Of a DNA stretch of 41,572 nucleotides, positions 24,918 to 33,488 are shown piece after piece. A program made the translations under genes and the position numbers. Source of the DNA: DATILL01 sp035476575 (GTDB taxonomy: Bacteria > Actinomycetota > Actinomycetes > Mycobacteriales > JACQDL01); NCBI GenBank assembly GCA_035476575.1, contig DATILL010000084.1, forward strand, positions 1 to 41,572, given 5' to 3'. Below the pieces are notes generated by a model. It was given only the letters and a program-made list of their open reading frames with translations, was not told where the DNA came from and made no database searches. Each line of letters begins with the position of its first letter. Position 1 is the first letter of the stretch.

Positions 24918-27900
24918 TCACGAGACGATGGGCTGGGAGTGGGGCAGGTGGTGGATGCTGTCGTCGTACGGGTCCAGATCGCCGGCCTCGAACCGGCACA
25001 GCTTGACAGCCCACCACAGGACGTCGCTGACGTCGCCTTCGGCTTTGTACGCACGGCCGTCGGGGAGTACGGCGGCCCACCCGCCGGCACGCGAGGTGAC
25101 CAGCGTGGCCACGAGCACGGCGTCGACCTCCGGGACGGGGAGTGTCGTAGGTGGCTCGGCGGCTGGCCGGGCGGCGCGGATGATGCCACGCCGCTTCCGC
25201 ACCGGACGCAGGGCGGGCGCGGTTCGGCGTGAGCCGCGGGCGGTCAGCAGCCACAGCCGCAGGGTGCGGTCGTTGCTGGCGGAGGCCAGCAGGGTGCGCC
25301 CGTCTGGCAGCGGCACCGCGGCCACCGAGCTCACCCAGCTGGTGTGGCCGGTCAGGGGGGCGCCGAGGGGGGTGCCGGTGGCCGGGTCCCACAGCCGCAC
25401 GGTGCCGTCGTCGCTGGCGGAGGCCAGCAGGGGAGTGCGCCCGTCCGGCAGCGGCACCGCGGCCACCGAGTTCACCGGGCCGATGTGGCCGGTCAGCACC
25501 CGGATCACCTGCCGCGAGACCACGTCCACCAGCTCCACCGATGGGCCGCGCGCCACCGCGAGCATCTCCAGCTCGCCCACCGCGGCCACGACCTGGACCG
25601 TGCCTGTCGCCGCGAGCATCGACGTGGCCCGGTCCCGGCCGGCCACCGCCGCCGCCGCCGGACCCAGCTCGGCGGAGCCGGTCGGCCCGGCCGCGGAGCC
25701 GCCCAGGACCGCAGCACGGAGCCAGGTGCTGCCGGCCAGCACCGCGCCGGTGAGGTCCACCTCCACCAGGCGCGCCCGGGTCAGGTCCGCGCCGGTGAGG
25801 TCGGCGCCGGCAAGGCTGACGTCGGTCAGCCGGGCCTCGGTCAGCCGGGCTCCGGTCAGGCGGGCCCCGGCCAGCTCGACCTCGTCAAGCTGGGTCTGGC
25901 GCAGGTCGGCGCTGGTCAGGTCGGCGCTGGTCAGGTCGAGCCGGGCCAGGCGCTTGCCGGTCCACACGGTGTCCCGCAGCACCGCACCCCGCAGCCCGGG
26001 GCCGTTGCCCCCCGGCAGGGCAAAGGCGGCGACGTCCTGGTCACGCAGGTCCTGGCCGCTGAGATCCAGTGGTTCGACTCGCTCCCGGCCGTCGTCACCG
26101 CGGCGGCGTAGCCGGGTGCGCACGCGGGTCGCGTTGGCGAGCTGGGCCGGGCTCGGTCCGGTTTCCGGCCCGGCCGGTCGGTAGACCGTGTTGGCCCACT
26201 CCAGTGCGGTGGTGTGGCCGGCGAGGTCGCAGAAGAAGTCGGTCATCAGGTCTGACATCTCCCGGGCCGCCAGCGCCGCCGGCTCGGTCCCGTCCCTGAG
26301 CTCGGTGGCCGCGGTGTCGGCGACCAGCCACTCCAGGACGGAGCGGTGCACGAACCCGAACCCGCGGCTGCCGCGGGTCAGCAGCGACCCCGACCCCACG
26401 GCGTGGGCGGCCTGCTCGTCGCTGAAGCCGAGCGTCTCCAGGTCCGTCAACGCCGCCGCGGTCGTCTGGGTCAGCTCGGCGACGTCGACAGCGTCGACGC
26501 CCGCCTCCTGGGCGGTCCAAAGCTGGAGAGCCAGAGCGCGGCAGGCAGCTAGCCGGTCGCCCTCGGGCAGCGCCGTCCGGCCGTAGGGGAACGACTGCCG
26601 CTTGACCTCCCCTTTAAGCCACTGGTCGAGGATCTCCCGGTACAGGTCCGCCGCCCCGATCCGGTCGCCGCTGTGCTGTACCTCGTCGAGCCTGTCGTCC
26701 GGCAGCGCGGCGATAAAGGCCAGCATCCGCGGGTTGTGGGACAGGCCCAGCAGGTCCCTCATCTCGCCCAGCCGGGTGAAGCGGCGGTTGGCACGGGCCT
26801 CGCCACCGTCGGCGTCACCGCCGTACAGGCGGCGCAGGAACTCCCGGATCTGCGGCTCGGTGAAGTCTTCCAGTGCCACGATGCGGCTGGCGTCGCGTCC
26901 GGCGGCAGTGGTGAGCAGCACGCCGCGGACCTGGCTGTCGTCGCTGAAGTGCTGGGTGCGGCTGGTCAGCACGATCTTCGCCTCGCCGGTCGCGGCGGCC
27001 AGCAGCACGTCCAGGCAGCTCGCCGCGACCGGGTAGGTCACCCGCTGCACCAGCTCGTCGAAACCGTCCAGCAGCAGCGCCACCCGAGCCCGGTGGACCA
27101 GGTGCCGCACCTTGGCGTCGGTGACGTCGCCGACGTCCAGCCGCCGCAGGTGCTGACCGACCAGGTCGTAGAGGTCCGCCCCCTTGTCCAGGTTGTGCAG
27201 CTCCAGCAGCAGTGGCTCTAGCCCCCCAACCAGGCCGGGCAGCTCGCGGACGAGCTGCCGCATCAGGAACGTCTTGCCCCGCCCGAAGTCCCCGAGCACG
27301 GTGACGAACCGGGCGCCGTCTTCCCCTAGCCAGCCCGCCACCTGCTCCAGCACGCCGTCCTCGACCACCGGCCGGCCGTCAGCGTCCCGATCCGACGTCG
27401 GGTGCTCACGCCGGAACCGCTGCGGGATGTACAGCTCCGCCGGGTAGCGAGTGTCCTGCTCCACCTGTTCGCGCTGACGTTCCCGTGCTTGGTCGAGGTC
27501 GATCAGGCCGCGGTACTCCACCAGGCTGTGCAGGCGCACCCCCGCTGCCAGCGCGCTGGCGCACACCGCTGGCTCCGGCCGTGGGCCGCCATACACAAGA
27601 TGTGAGCGCAGGTTGGCATCCGAAGACCGCCACGGGACGTGCACGGCGGCCACGAACGTGTTCAGCACCTCCTGGGTGATCTCGCCGGCCACGGCGCCGA
27701 CCGGCCAGCGGTCCACCGGACCGAACTCGTCACGCCGGGTCACCAGCAGGTACGAACGGCCAGTCTCCGGAGAAGGGTGCAGCCTCACCTCGGCCCCGTC
27801 ATGACGCAGCCGGGTAACCTCGGCCACCTCGTCCAGGAACGGGTCGAGCAACCCGGGCGCGTCACCTGGGTTGGGCCGGCCCTTTCCGGGCCGGTCACCG

Positions 27901-29123
27901 ACCAGCAGCGGGCTGTCACCGGCCGGGTCGTCGAGGGCTTCCCTCTCCATTCCCACCCAGCCGGCCGGTGACCGCGGCGCGGCGAGGGCCGCAGGCGCGG
28001 CTAGGACCAGCGGCTCGGTGTGGTGCCAGGTGTCCGCGACTAGGTCGGCGCGGTTGTCGCCGGTCCACGTCTTCCGGTCCGCCGCGTAGGCCCGGGCGTG
28101 CCGGGTCACGCCGTCCGGGCGCAGGCTCAGCATCTGGTACTGGTTCGGGACCTCGGCGGGCCGGGCCTGCGCGGTGACGGCGGCACTGCCGGTGGACAGC
28201 GCCAGCAGGCCGGACGGCAGCCGGTGCAGCCGCCCGTCATGAGTGTGACCGTGCAGCAGGAGGTGGACGGCGCCCGGCCCGCCCGGGGGGTAGCCGGGCG
28301 CGTTGTGGCCGAGGATCCGGTCCAGGTCGTCGGCGTCCCGCAGGTTCTCCTCATCGTCGACCGCGCCCCGGACGGCGTTGTGGTGGACGGCGCCGAGCAC
28401 CAGCCAGCCCGCGTCCCGGTAGGGACGGAGCTGCTCCGCGAACCAGGCGAGCTGGCCCTCGCCCACCCAGCCATAGTGGTCGGTGTCGTGATGGCTCTCC
28501 GCGATCGTGGAGTTCAGGCCGGCGACGACCACCCGCAGGTCGGCCATCTCGAAGAGCGTCCACGGCCGCTGCTCCGGGACGAACGCCGGCCGGGCGTCGT
28601 GACCAGGCCAGGCGGGACCAGGCCAGGTGGTGTCGGCGTAGAACCGCTCGAACGCCGCCGCGAAATGCCGCCACTTCGGCCAGTACGGCCGCACCGGCTC
28701 CCGCTCCTCGGCCTCCTCCCCGAGGAAGTACTGCTCGCACGCCTTGCGGTTGATGTCGTGGTTGCCCGGCACGATCGCCACCCGGTGCCGGGGTAGGCCG
28801 ACCGCCTCGACCAGCCGCTCCAGGAACTCGACCACCTGGTCGAGCTCGCTGGGCAGGCCCCATTCCGCCAGGTCTCCCGTCACCACGACCAGGTCCGGCC
28901 ATAAACCATGCGAGCCGGCCAGCTTGCGCAGATCCTCGTGCAGCCGGGCGAACAGCGAGCTCCGGTCCCGGTCCGCCGCCGTCAGGCCGTTGCCGCCGAA
29001 CAGGTGCTGCCGGCCGAACTGCGGATCCGACAGGTGCAGCACCGTCAGCTCGCTCGCCGGCCCGTACCGACGCTCCGGGCGCCCGGGGACCGGCGGCCCT
29101 GCCGCGGGGACAAGCTTCGTCAC
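24918..29123 (-). CDS. Metallophosphoesterase-NACHT-pentapeptide-WD40 STAND protein
   Basis: A 1401-residue single-chain protein. Residues about 25-310 form a calcineurin-like metallophosphoesterase with metal motifs HLSDPQFG, VVTGDLAEWG, VPGNHDIN and LHGHTHDGR. A NACHT/STAND NTPase core follows: Walker A GDFGRGKT near 610-617 and Walker B LLLDGFDEL near 684. Then come pentapeptide repeats (about 1061-1131, pattern A-D-L-T-x) and two WD40 repeats (about 1204-1294, ending TVRLWD and TLRLWL). The C-terminal module (YKAEGDVSDVLWWAVKLCRF) recurs at the end of actinobacterial STAND proteins. The GTG at 29123 follows GGGGGGAA by a few bases; an upstream in-frame ATG would add 42 unconserved residues. 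STAND NTPases couple ligand sensing to an effector domain; here the phosphoesterase is the likely effector, cleaving an unknown nucleotide or nucleic acid. One TTA codon is at 28902-28904. Confidence 0.88.
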   Translation of the reverse strand: MTKLVPAAGPPVPGRPERRYGPASELTVLHLSDPQFGRQHLFGGNGLTAADRDRSSLFARLHEDLRKLAGSHGLWPDLVVVTGDLAEWGLPSELDQVVEFLERLVEAVGLPRHRVAIVPGNHDINRKACEQYFLGEEAEEREPVRPYWPKWRHFAAAFERFYADTTWPGPAWPGHDARPAFVPEQRPWTLFEMADLRVVVAGLNSTIAESHHDTDHYGWVGEGQLAWFAEQLRPYRDAGWLVLGAVHHNAVRGAVDDEENLRDADDLDRILGHNAPGYPPGGPGAVHLLLHGHTHDGRLHRLPSGLLALSTGSAAVTAQARPAEVPNQYQMLSLRPDGVTRHARAYAADRKTWTGDNRADLVADTWHHTEPLVLAAPAALAAPRSPAGWVGMEREALDDPAGDSPLLVGDRPGKGRPNPGDAPGLLDPFLDEVAEVTRLRHDGAEVRLHPSPETGRSYLLVTRRDEFGPVDRWPVGAVAGEITQEVLNTFVAAVHVPWRSSDANLRSHLVYGGPRPEPAVCASALAAGVRLHSLVEYRGLIDLDQARERQREQVEQDTRYPAELYIPQRFRREHPTSDRDADGRPVVEDGVLEQVAGWLGEDGARFVTVLGDFGRGKTFLMRQLVRELPGLVGGLEPLLLELHNLDKGADLYDLVGQHLRRLDVGDVTDAKVRHLVHRARVALLLDGFDELVQRVTYPVAASCLDVLLAAATGEAKIVLTSRTQHFSDDSQVRGVLLTTAAGRDASRIVALEDFTEPQIREFLRRLYGGDADGGEARANRRFTRLGEMRDLLGLSHNPRMLAFIAALPDDRLDEVQHSGDRIGAADLYREILDQWLKGEVKRQSFPYGRTALPEGDRLAACRALALQLWTAQEAGVDAVDVAELTQTTAAALTDLETLGFSDEQAAHAVGSGSLLTRGSRGFGFVHRSVLEWLVADTAATELRDGTEPAALAAREMSDLMTDFFCDLAGHTTALEWANTVYRPAGPETGPSPAQLANATRVRTRLRRRGDDGRERVEPLDLSGQDLRDQDVAAFALPGGNGPGLRGAVLRDTVWTGKRLARLDLTSADLTSADLRQTQLDEVELAGARLTGARLTEARLTDVSLAGADLTGADLTRARLVEVDLTGAVLAGSTWLRAAVLGGSAAGPTGSAELGPAAAAVAGRDRATSMLAATGTVQVVAAVGELEMLAVARGPSVELVDVVSRQVIRVLTGHIGPVNSVAAVPLPDGRTPLLASASDDGTVRLWDPATGTPLGAPLTGHTSWVSSVAAVPLPDGRTLLASASNDRTLRLWLLTARGSRRTAPALRPVRKRRGIIRAARPAAEPPTTLPVPEVDAVLVATLVTSRAGGWAAVLPDGRAYKAEGDVSDVLWWAVKLCRFEAGDLDPYDDSIHHLPHSQPIVS

Positions 29124-29312
29124 CGATTTCCCCCCAACCCCGACAGAGCATCCAGTATCCCGCGCGCACGATCGAGGAGCGGACCGCCCCCCAGACGACC
29201 CGAACCAAGCTCCGAGCGACCATCCACCATCGCGGCGGCCCAACACCATTGGCCGACACCACCGGGCCCGACCCGCCCGCCGGTCGCGGAGCGCCGCGGT
29301 GCTACCGGCTCG

Positions 29313-29612
29313 TCAGGATGCGGGGTTCTGGTCGAGCTTGAGGTCGAACTGGACCCGGTTGTGCGCCGTCCCGGTGACGGTGACCAGCGCGTCGATCTTC
29401 TTGCCGGCCCGGGTGGTGACCGTGCAGTGGGTCTGCGCGCCCGTCGCCGCCTTCAGCTTGTCGGGGCAGGACACGGTGGGGGAGCGCAGCGCGGGATCGC
29501 CCTGCTGCTCCAGGCTGCGCTGCACCTGCACCTCGAGCTGGGCGCGGTCCACGTCGTTCGCGCCGCACCCGGCCAGCAGGAGGGGGAGGAACGCTACGAC
29601 GGCCCGGCGCAC
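29313..29612 (-). CDS. Small lipoprotein, DUF4333-like
   Basis: A 99-residue predicted lipoprotein. A short hydrophobic signal (VVAFLPLLLAGC) ends in a lipobox L-L-A-G-C, so the mature protein should start at the cysteine and be anchored outside the membrane. The mature part has the two-cysteine spacing of DUF4333 (VSCPDKLKAATGAQTHC) and a C-terminal VQFDLKL strand. The GTG at 29612 is chosen because it leaves a normal-length signal peptide; earlier in-frame starts would put 28 charged residues before it. The gene lies between the divergent NACHT and acyltransferase genes. Its function is unknown. Confidence 0.72.
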   Translation of the reverse strand: MRRAVVAFLPLLLAGCGANDVDRAQLEVQVQRSLEQQGDPALRSPTVSCPDKLKAATGAQTHCTVTTRAGKKIDALVTVTGTAHNRVQFDLKLDQNPAS

Positions 29613-29729
29613 CTGCCCATCGTGCCCGACCTGTCGCCGCTCGGGCACCCTGCGCGTCCGGCGATTTGCCGAACCGGCCGCGACCGGCGGCCCCACCCCA
29701 TACGATCGTTGTTCCTACCAGGGGGGCCC

Positions 29730-30962
29730 ATGCGATCGACCACGGACGTGCTGCCGGCGCCGCCCGCCGCACGGACCCGCACGCGGCTGGACTATCTCGA
29801 CGGCGTCCGCGCTGTCGCCGCGTTATATGTGGTGCTGCACCACATCTGGATCACGACGTACCCGGACTACCCGCGCAACACCGGGCCGATGGCGGTGGGC
29901 TGGCTGCTCTACGGGCACGTCGCGGTCGCGGTCTTCATCGTGGTCTCGGGGTTCTCGCTCAGCATCGCGCCGGCTCGGCGGGGCTGGCATCTCACCGGCG
30001 GGGTGCGCACCTTCTTACGCCGCCGGGCCTGGCGGATCCTGCCGACCTACTGGGCCGCGCTGGCCCTCTCCTGCGTCGTCTTTGCCCTGGTCACGCCGTC
30101 TCTCACCAGCGACAAGGTGAGCCTGAAGGCGATCGTCGTACATGGCCTGCTGTTACAGGATGTGATAAACAGCCCAAAGCCGAACGGCGCATTCTGGTCG
30201 ATTGCGGTGGAATGGCAGATCTACTTCCTGTTTCCTCTGTTACTCCTGCTGCGCCGGCGGATCGGGCCGGCGTGGCTCATGGCCTCGGTCACCTCCGCGA
30301 TCGTCGTCGGGTACCTCGCCGCGACGCACGTGGCGCCGTTGCACCGGCTGCTGAACCTCACCCCGCAGTTCGTCGCGCTCTTCGTCTTCGGCATCGCGGC
30401 GGCGGGGGTGGTCAACCGGACCGGGGAGCCACGGCTGCGCTGGGGCTGGCCGCTGGCCGGCGCAGCGCTGGGTGCGGCGTTCGTGCTGCTCTGTGTCCTG
30501 CGCGGCTCGGTGTGGGTTGACGCGCAGTACTTCTGGGTGGACCTGCTGGTCGGGGGCGGTACGGCGGCCGCCTTGCGCGGCCTGGCCAGCGGGCGGCCGA
30601 GGTGGCTCTACCGGGTGCTGGCCGGCCGGTTCCTGCGCGGGACAGGGCTGTTCTCCTACAGCATCTACTGCGTGCACCTGCCGCTGTTATGGCTGGTCTG
30701 GCACTTCGTCGTGGTCCGGTTCGACCTCAGCACCGGCGGCAGCTTCCTGGCGCTGCTCGGGCTGGGCATGCCCGTGGCGTACGCCGGCTCGTACCTCTTC
30801 TCGCGGGTGTTCGAGCGGCCGTTCCTGACCCACCGGTCCTTCGCCGCGCTACGCGACCTGCTGCTCGGTGCGCTGCGCCGGCCGCGGCCGGCTCAGGCCG
30901 GCACCGTCGCGGGCGAGCCGATGACCATGATCGCTCGAGAGTTCTTCCGCCCTGGGCCGTGA
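29730..30962 (+). CDS. Membrane O-acyltransferase (acyltransferase family 3, OafA/YrhL-like)
   Basis: A 410-residue polytopic membrane protein with about ten hydrophobic segments. The family opening LDYLDGVRAVAALYVVLHHI holds the conserved arginine and histidine, and FWSIAVEWQIYFLFPLLLLL is the second signature. It should O-acylate a sugar of the polysaccharide at the membrane. The ATG at 29730 follows GGGGGG. The gene carries five TTA leucine codons (29823, 30015, 30153, 30240, 30687), the most I noticed in any gene of the window. Its last codons share 24 identical bases (30890-30913) with the direct repeats around the TIGR04255 cassette, so the C-terminal end may have been rearranged. Confidence 0.92.
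   Translation: MRSTTDVLPAPPAARTRTRLDYLDGVRAVAALYVVLHHIWITTYPDYPRNTGPMAVGWLLYGHVAVAVFIVVSGFSLSIAPARRGWHLTGGVRTFLRRRAWRILPTYWAALALSCVVFALVTPSLTSDKVSLKAIVVHGLLLQDVINSPKPNGAFWSIAVEWQIYFLFPLLLLLRRRIGPAWLMASVTSAIVVGYLAATHVAPLHRLLNLTPQFVALFVFGIAAAGVVNRTGEPRLRWGWPLAGAALGAAFVLLCVLRGSVWVDAQYFWVDLLVGGGTAAALRGLASGRPRWLYRVLAGRFLRGTGLFSYSIYCVHLPLLWLVWHFVVVRFDLSTGGSFLALLGLGMPVAYAGSYLFSRVFERPFLTHRSFAALRDLLLGALRRPRPAQAGTVAGEPMTMIAREFFRPGP
30890..30913. repeat. Third, short copy of the cassette-flanking repeat
   Basis: Twenty-four bases inside the acyltransferase 3' end are identical to 31169-31192 within the left flanking repeat; the match to 33495-33518 has one difference. Here they are read in frame as AQAGTVAG. 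In the flippase copy the same segment is the antisense of the stop codon and last codons. Confidence 0.8.
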
Positions 30963-31162
30963 GAAGTCTCCACGATCATGAGCGCGGTCCTCAGCCGCCG
31001 GTCACGTCGGCTGTTGTCCCATCTGCGCGGCCTCGTCAGCGCGTCCCAACTGGGTAATGCCTCCGTCAGTGGACAGAAAGTGTGCTCGGACCACGTTTTC
31101 TGTCCACAGGTGAGCTGCCCGGGTCGCCGAGGGCCGTAAGAGGTCTCCAATAATCAGGTGCG
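30963..31162. other. Intergenic scar between acyltransferase and TIGR04255 cassette
   Basis: No gene is supported in this region. It holds an 11-bp perfect inverted repeat (31069-31079 with 31097-31107). A degenerate direct repeat of about 30 bp also ties the acyltransferase stop region (30956-30988) to 31133-31165: both begin GCCGT and share GTCTCCA. The patchwork suggests several past recombination events. Confidence 0.5.
31069..31107. terminator. Perfect 11-bp inverted repeat, possible terminator
   Basis: GTGGACAGAAA (31069-31079) pairs with TTTCTGTCCAC (31097-31107) across a 17-nt loop. It lies about 107 nt after the acyltransferase stop. It could terminate that transcript, bind a dimeric regulator, or be an old element end. 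Nothing in the sequence decides between these. Confidence 0.45.
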
Positions 31163-31251
31163 GGCACTGGCTCAGGCCGGCACCGTCGCGGGGGTCCCGG
31201 CGAGGGGGGAGCGGACCATCGAGCGCAGCGGCGCGACGACCGGGCAGGTAG
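31163..31251. repeat. Left direct repeat flanking the TIGR04255 cassette
   Basis: These 89 bp match 33489-33576 with one substitution (C at 31187, T at 33513) and one inserted G near the right end. The sequence is a detached copy of the flippase 3' end (last 26 codons, stop, and 9 bp beyond) in the same orientation as the real one. This copy encodes nothing complete. Confidence 0.93.
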
Positions 31252-31260
31252 TGCTTCAGG

Positions 31261-31298
31261 TTGTCGTTTGGGTTTCCGGACGGATAGTATGACGAGCA
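31261..31298 (+). promoter_or_regulatory. Candidate leaderless promoter of the TIGR04255 operon
   Basis: TTGTCG (31261-31266), an 18-nt spacer and TAGTAT (31285-31290) resemble a group-1 sigma promoter. Transcription would begin about 7 nt after the -10 box, exactly at the ATG at 31298, giving a leaderless mRNA, which is common in actinobacteria. It lies 10 bp inside the cassette, just past the left repeat, so the cassette would carry its own promoter. Confidence 0.5.
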
Positions 31299-32107
31299 TG
31301 GAGGAGCGGGAGGTCTATCCCAACGCGTCGGCGATTTTGGTTGCGTTGGAGGTCCGTCACTCGAAGGCCGAGCCGCATTCATCTGCCCAACGACTGAAGA
31401 TCAAGCGACGACTAGCCGCGCAGGTGCCGATCGTGCGCACCGGACAGCTCACGCAGGTCACGGCAGCCATGCAGCCAGCCGGCGCGCCCGCAGTGGCGCC
31501 CGAGGTGCGTGTCGAGGAGTTCCCTCGCTACTTCAGCCGGGACAGCACCGCCGCGGTCTCGGTACGGGCCGAGGCGATCGTGGTCGAGACGACGCGCTAC
31601 GGCCGCTGGGAGGAGTTTCGCGGCCTGGTCGCCGCGGCTCTTGAAGCCCGCCAAGAGGTCGGTGGCATCGACGGTGTCGAGCGCATCGGTCTCCGGTATG
31701 TCAACGAGATCCGGGTGCCTGGCGAGCTATTCCACGACTGGTCGCCCTGGGTCGACCCCGCGCTGCTCGGGCCGGCTCCCATCGGGGAGGAGCTCGGTAT
31801 GAGGACGGCGCAGTGGCAGGGCGTCACCGCCTTCACGCCAGCGCCGGACCGTACCGTCGTGCTCCGCTACGGTCCTCGGGACGGTTTTGCCGTCGATCCG
31901 GGTGGAGACCTGAAGCGCTCTATGCCGACGCCTGGCCCGTTCTTCCTGATCGACATCGACAGCTTCTGGATACCAGGCGAAATCCCTGAGTTCGACATCA
32001 AGACTCTGCTCACCGTCTGCGACGAGCTGCACGCCCCTGTGCGCGGACTGTTCGAACGTCTTATCACCGACCGACTGCGGAAGGAGGTTCTCCGCCATGC
32101 CGACTGA
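31298..32107 (+). CDS. TIGR04255-like protein, first gene of repeat-flanked cassette
   Basis: A 269-residue cytosolic protein. Its order of motifs fits the sporadically distributed TIGR04255 family: an N-terminal VYPNASAILVALEVRHS, a mid-protein strand-helix pattern ending VVETTRYGRWEEFRGLV, and the hallmark GVERIGLRYVNEIRVPG. The molecular function of this family is not known to me. The start at 31298 is chosen from the candidate promoter; an ATG at 31289 would add three residues. The next gene starts 11 bases before this stop, so the two are translationally coupled. Base composition is visibly less GC-biased than in the flanking polysaccharide genes, in line with acquisition by transfer. 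A conflict or toxin-antitoxin role is inferred from the cassette layout. Confidence 0.72.
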   Translation: MEEREVYPNASAILVALEVRHSKAEPHSSAQRLKIKRRLAAQVPIVRTGQLTQVTAAMQPAGAPAVAPEVRVEEFPRYFSRDSTAAVSVRAEAIVVETTRYGRWEEFRGLVAAALEARQEVGGIDGVERIGLRYVNEIRVPGELFHDWSPWVDPALLGPAPIGEELGMRTAQWQGVTAFTPAPDRTVVLRYGPRDGFAVDPGGDLKRSMPTPGPFFLIDIDSFWIPGEIPEFDIKTLLTVCDELHAPVRGLFERLITDRLRKEVLRHAD

Positions 32108-32735
32108 TCTCATCCAGGAGTCCGGTACCGCTGGCACCGAGATCAATCCTCCACCGTCGCTTTCGGAGACGCGCACTGTCGCCAAAGTGATCACTGAGGA
32201 TATCGGGGTCATTCGCCAGCAGGCGCGAGACCTGCACGAGGCCACCGGCGAGCTACACCAGCGGAGCCATTACGACGAGTGGACTGCTCGTACCACCCAG
32301 CGGGGCCGATCGAGCACCCGGGAGCTGCTGGACGAGTTCGCTGAGCTGGGCTTCGCCTGGAGGGACGTCGCTCGGCTTGTTGGAGTCAGCGTTCCCGCCA
32401 TCCAGAAGTGGCGGCGGGGCGAGGGCACCACCGGCGAGAACCGGCACAAGGTGGCAAGCCTGCTGGCCGCCTGTGACCTCGTGGCCGACCACTATGGCAT
32501 CCGGGAGGTTGCCTCCTGGTTCGAGATGCCACTTCTAGCTGGCGTGCCAGTCACGCCGATCGAGCTGTGGGCCGGGTGTCGACCGGACCTCGTGTTCGAC
32601 TACGCGAGCGGTCACACCGACTCCGAGCAGGTTCTCACCTCGTGGGACACGACGTGGCGGCAGCGGTACCGGTCGGACTACGAGGTCTTCCGGGCTGGCG
32701 ACGGGGAGCTGTCGATCCGTCCGAAGGAGCGGTGA
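32097..32735 (+). CDS. HTH protein with possible MbcA/ParS-like C-terminal region
   Basis: A 212-residue protein. Residues about 87-109 (AWRDVARLVGVSVPAIQKWR) form a helix-turn-helix of Xre or MerR-like spacing, followed by RGEGTTGENRHKVASLLAACD. The next stretch (ASWFEMPLLAGVPVTPIELW) loosely recalls the toxin-binding domain of MbcA/ParS/Xre antitoxins, in which a tryptophan-rich helix precedes a P-I-E-L-W-like segment. It overlaps the TIGR04255 gene by 11 nt, and the third gene begins at its stop (GTGA). Middle position and fold suggest an antitoxin or regulator of the operon. The HTH call is good; the MbcA/ParS likeness is weak. Confidence 0.65.
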   Translation: MPTDLIQESGTAGTEINPPPSLSETRTVAKVITEDIGVIRQQARDLHEATGELHQRSHYDEWTARTTQRGRSSTRELLDEFAELGFAWRDVARLVGVSVPAIQKWRRGEGTTGENRHKVASLLAACDLVADHYGIREVASWFEMPLLAGVPVTPIELWAGCRPDLVFDYASGHTDSEQVLTSWDTTWRQRYRSDYEVFRAGDGELSIRPKER

Positions 32736-33478
32736 GCGTGGCCCACGACCTCGAGTATCCCGGCACGGGCGTACTGCCGGACGCTGACTCCCTCTACCGT
32801 GCTCGGGGCGAGGAGGTCGTGCGTCATCGCCCGGTCTTCACCGGCGACGTCTTCGCCAAGGTCACGGTGCAGAGCGTCCGAGCGATCAAGATTAAAGACG
32901 TCATAGTCGTCCAACACCCATGTGCGCTGCGCTCCAATGGTGTGGACTTGCATCCCCGCCTGCTGGTCGCCGAAGTCCGGAGGCACAGCCTCATCCCGGC
33001 CGATGACTGGACCGGGCACGTGGGCAAGATGCCCCTGCCCGACCTGCTTCCTACGGTGGAGTCGGGCAGGCGGCACCAGGCGGCATTCTTCGACGAGCCC
33101 TACTTGGCGGGATCAGATGAACTGGACCTGGACAAGCGAATCGCCTGCCTTTCCCAGGCTGGCGTCAACATCCTGCTGCAGCGGTGGGTGAACCACAACA
33201 GCAGGGCGGTGATCCCGACCTTCGACTACCAGACGGTGTCGAGCCCCGCTTTCGAGGAGGCCGACATCATCGAGGAGTGGTCCGAAGCGCGGATTGATGC
33301 GGGCCTCGATCTTCGTGAGGCCTTGGTGGAGGCGATGAAGTGGCTCCGGGAGGACTCCGGAACCGGTGCCACCCGTCAGCGGCTCCTTGAGGACCCGCAG
33401 AGTCGCAGCACTGTGCGTCAGCAGATGCGCCTCGCGCTGCGGCAACAAAGTAGCGGGAGACGGCTGGGCATCGTGTGA
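32732..33478 (+). CDS. Unknown protein, third gene of the cassette
   Basis: I do not recognise a family for this 248-residue protein. Visible points are a beta-rich N-terminal half with DVIVVQHPCALRSNG, which places a Cys after His-Pro at the end of a hydrophobic strand as in a possible nucleophile loop. A helical C-terminal half follows, with an acidic block (SPAFEEADIIEEWSEARIDA) and a basic glutamine-rich end. No signal peptide or membrane segment is present. The GTG at 32732 overlaps the HTH gene stop; a GTG at 32738 is also possible. It ends 11 bp before the right flanking repeat. As the last gene of a compact three-gene unit it is the natural candidate for an effector, but that is inference only. 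Confidence 0.6.
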   Translation: MSVAHDLEYPGTGVLPDADSLYRARGEEVVRHRPVFTGDVFAKVTVQSVRAIKIKDVIVVQHPCALRSNGVDLHPRLLVAEVRRHSLIPADDWTGHVGKMPLPDLLPTVESGRRHQAAFFDEPYLAGSDELDLDKRIACLSQAGVNILLQRWVNHNSRAVIPTFDYQTVSSPAFEEADIIEEWSEARIDAGLDLREALVEAMKWLREDSGTGATRQRLLEDPQSRSTVRQQMRLALRQQSSGRRLGIV

Positions 33479-33488
33479 CGGCCGGATA

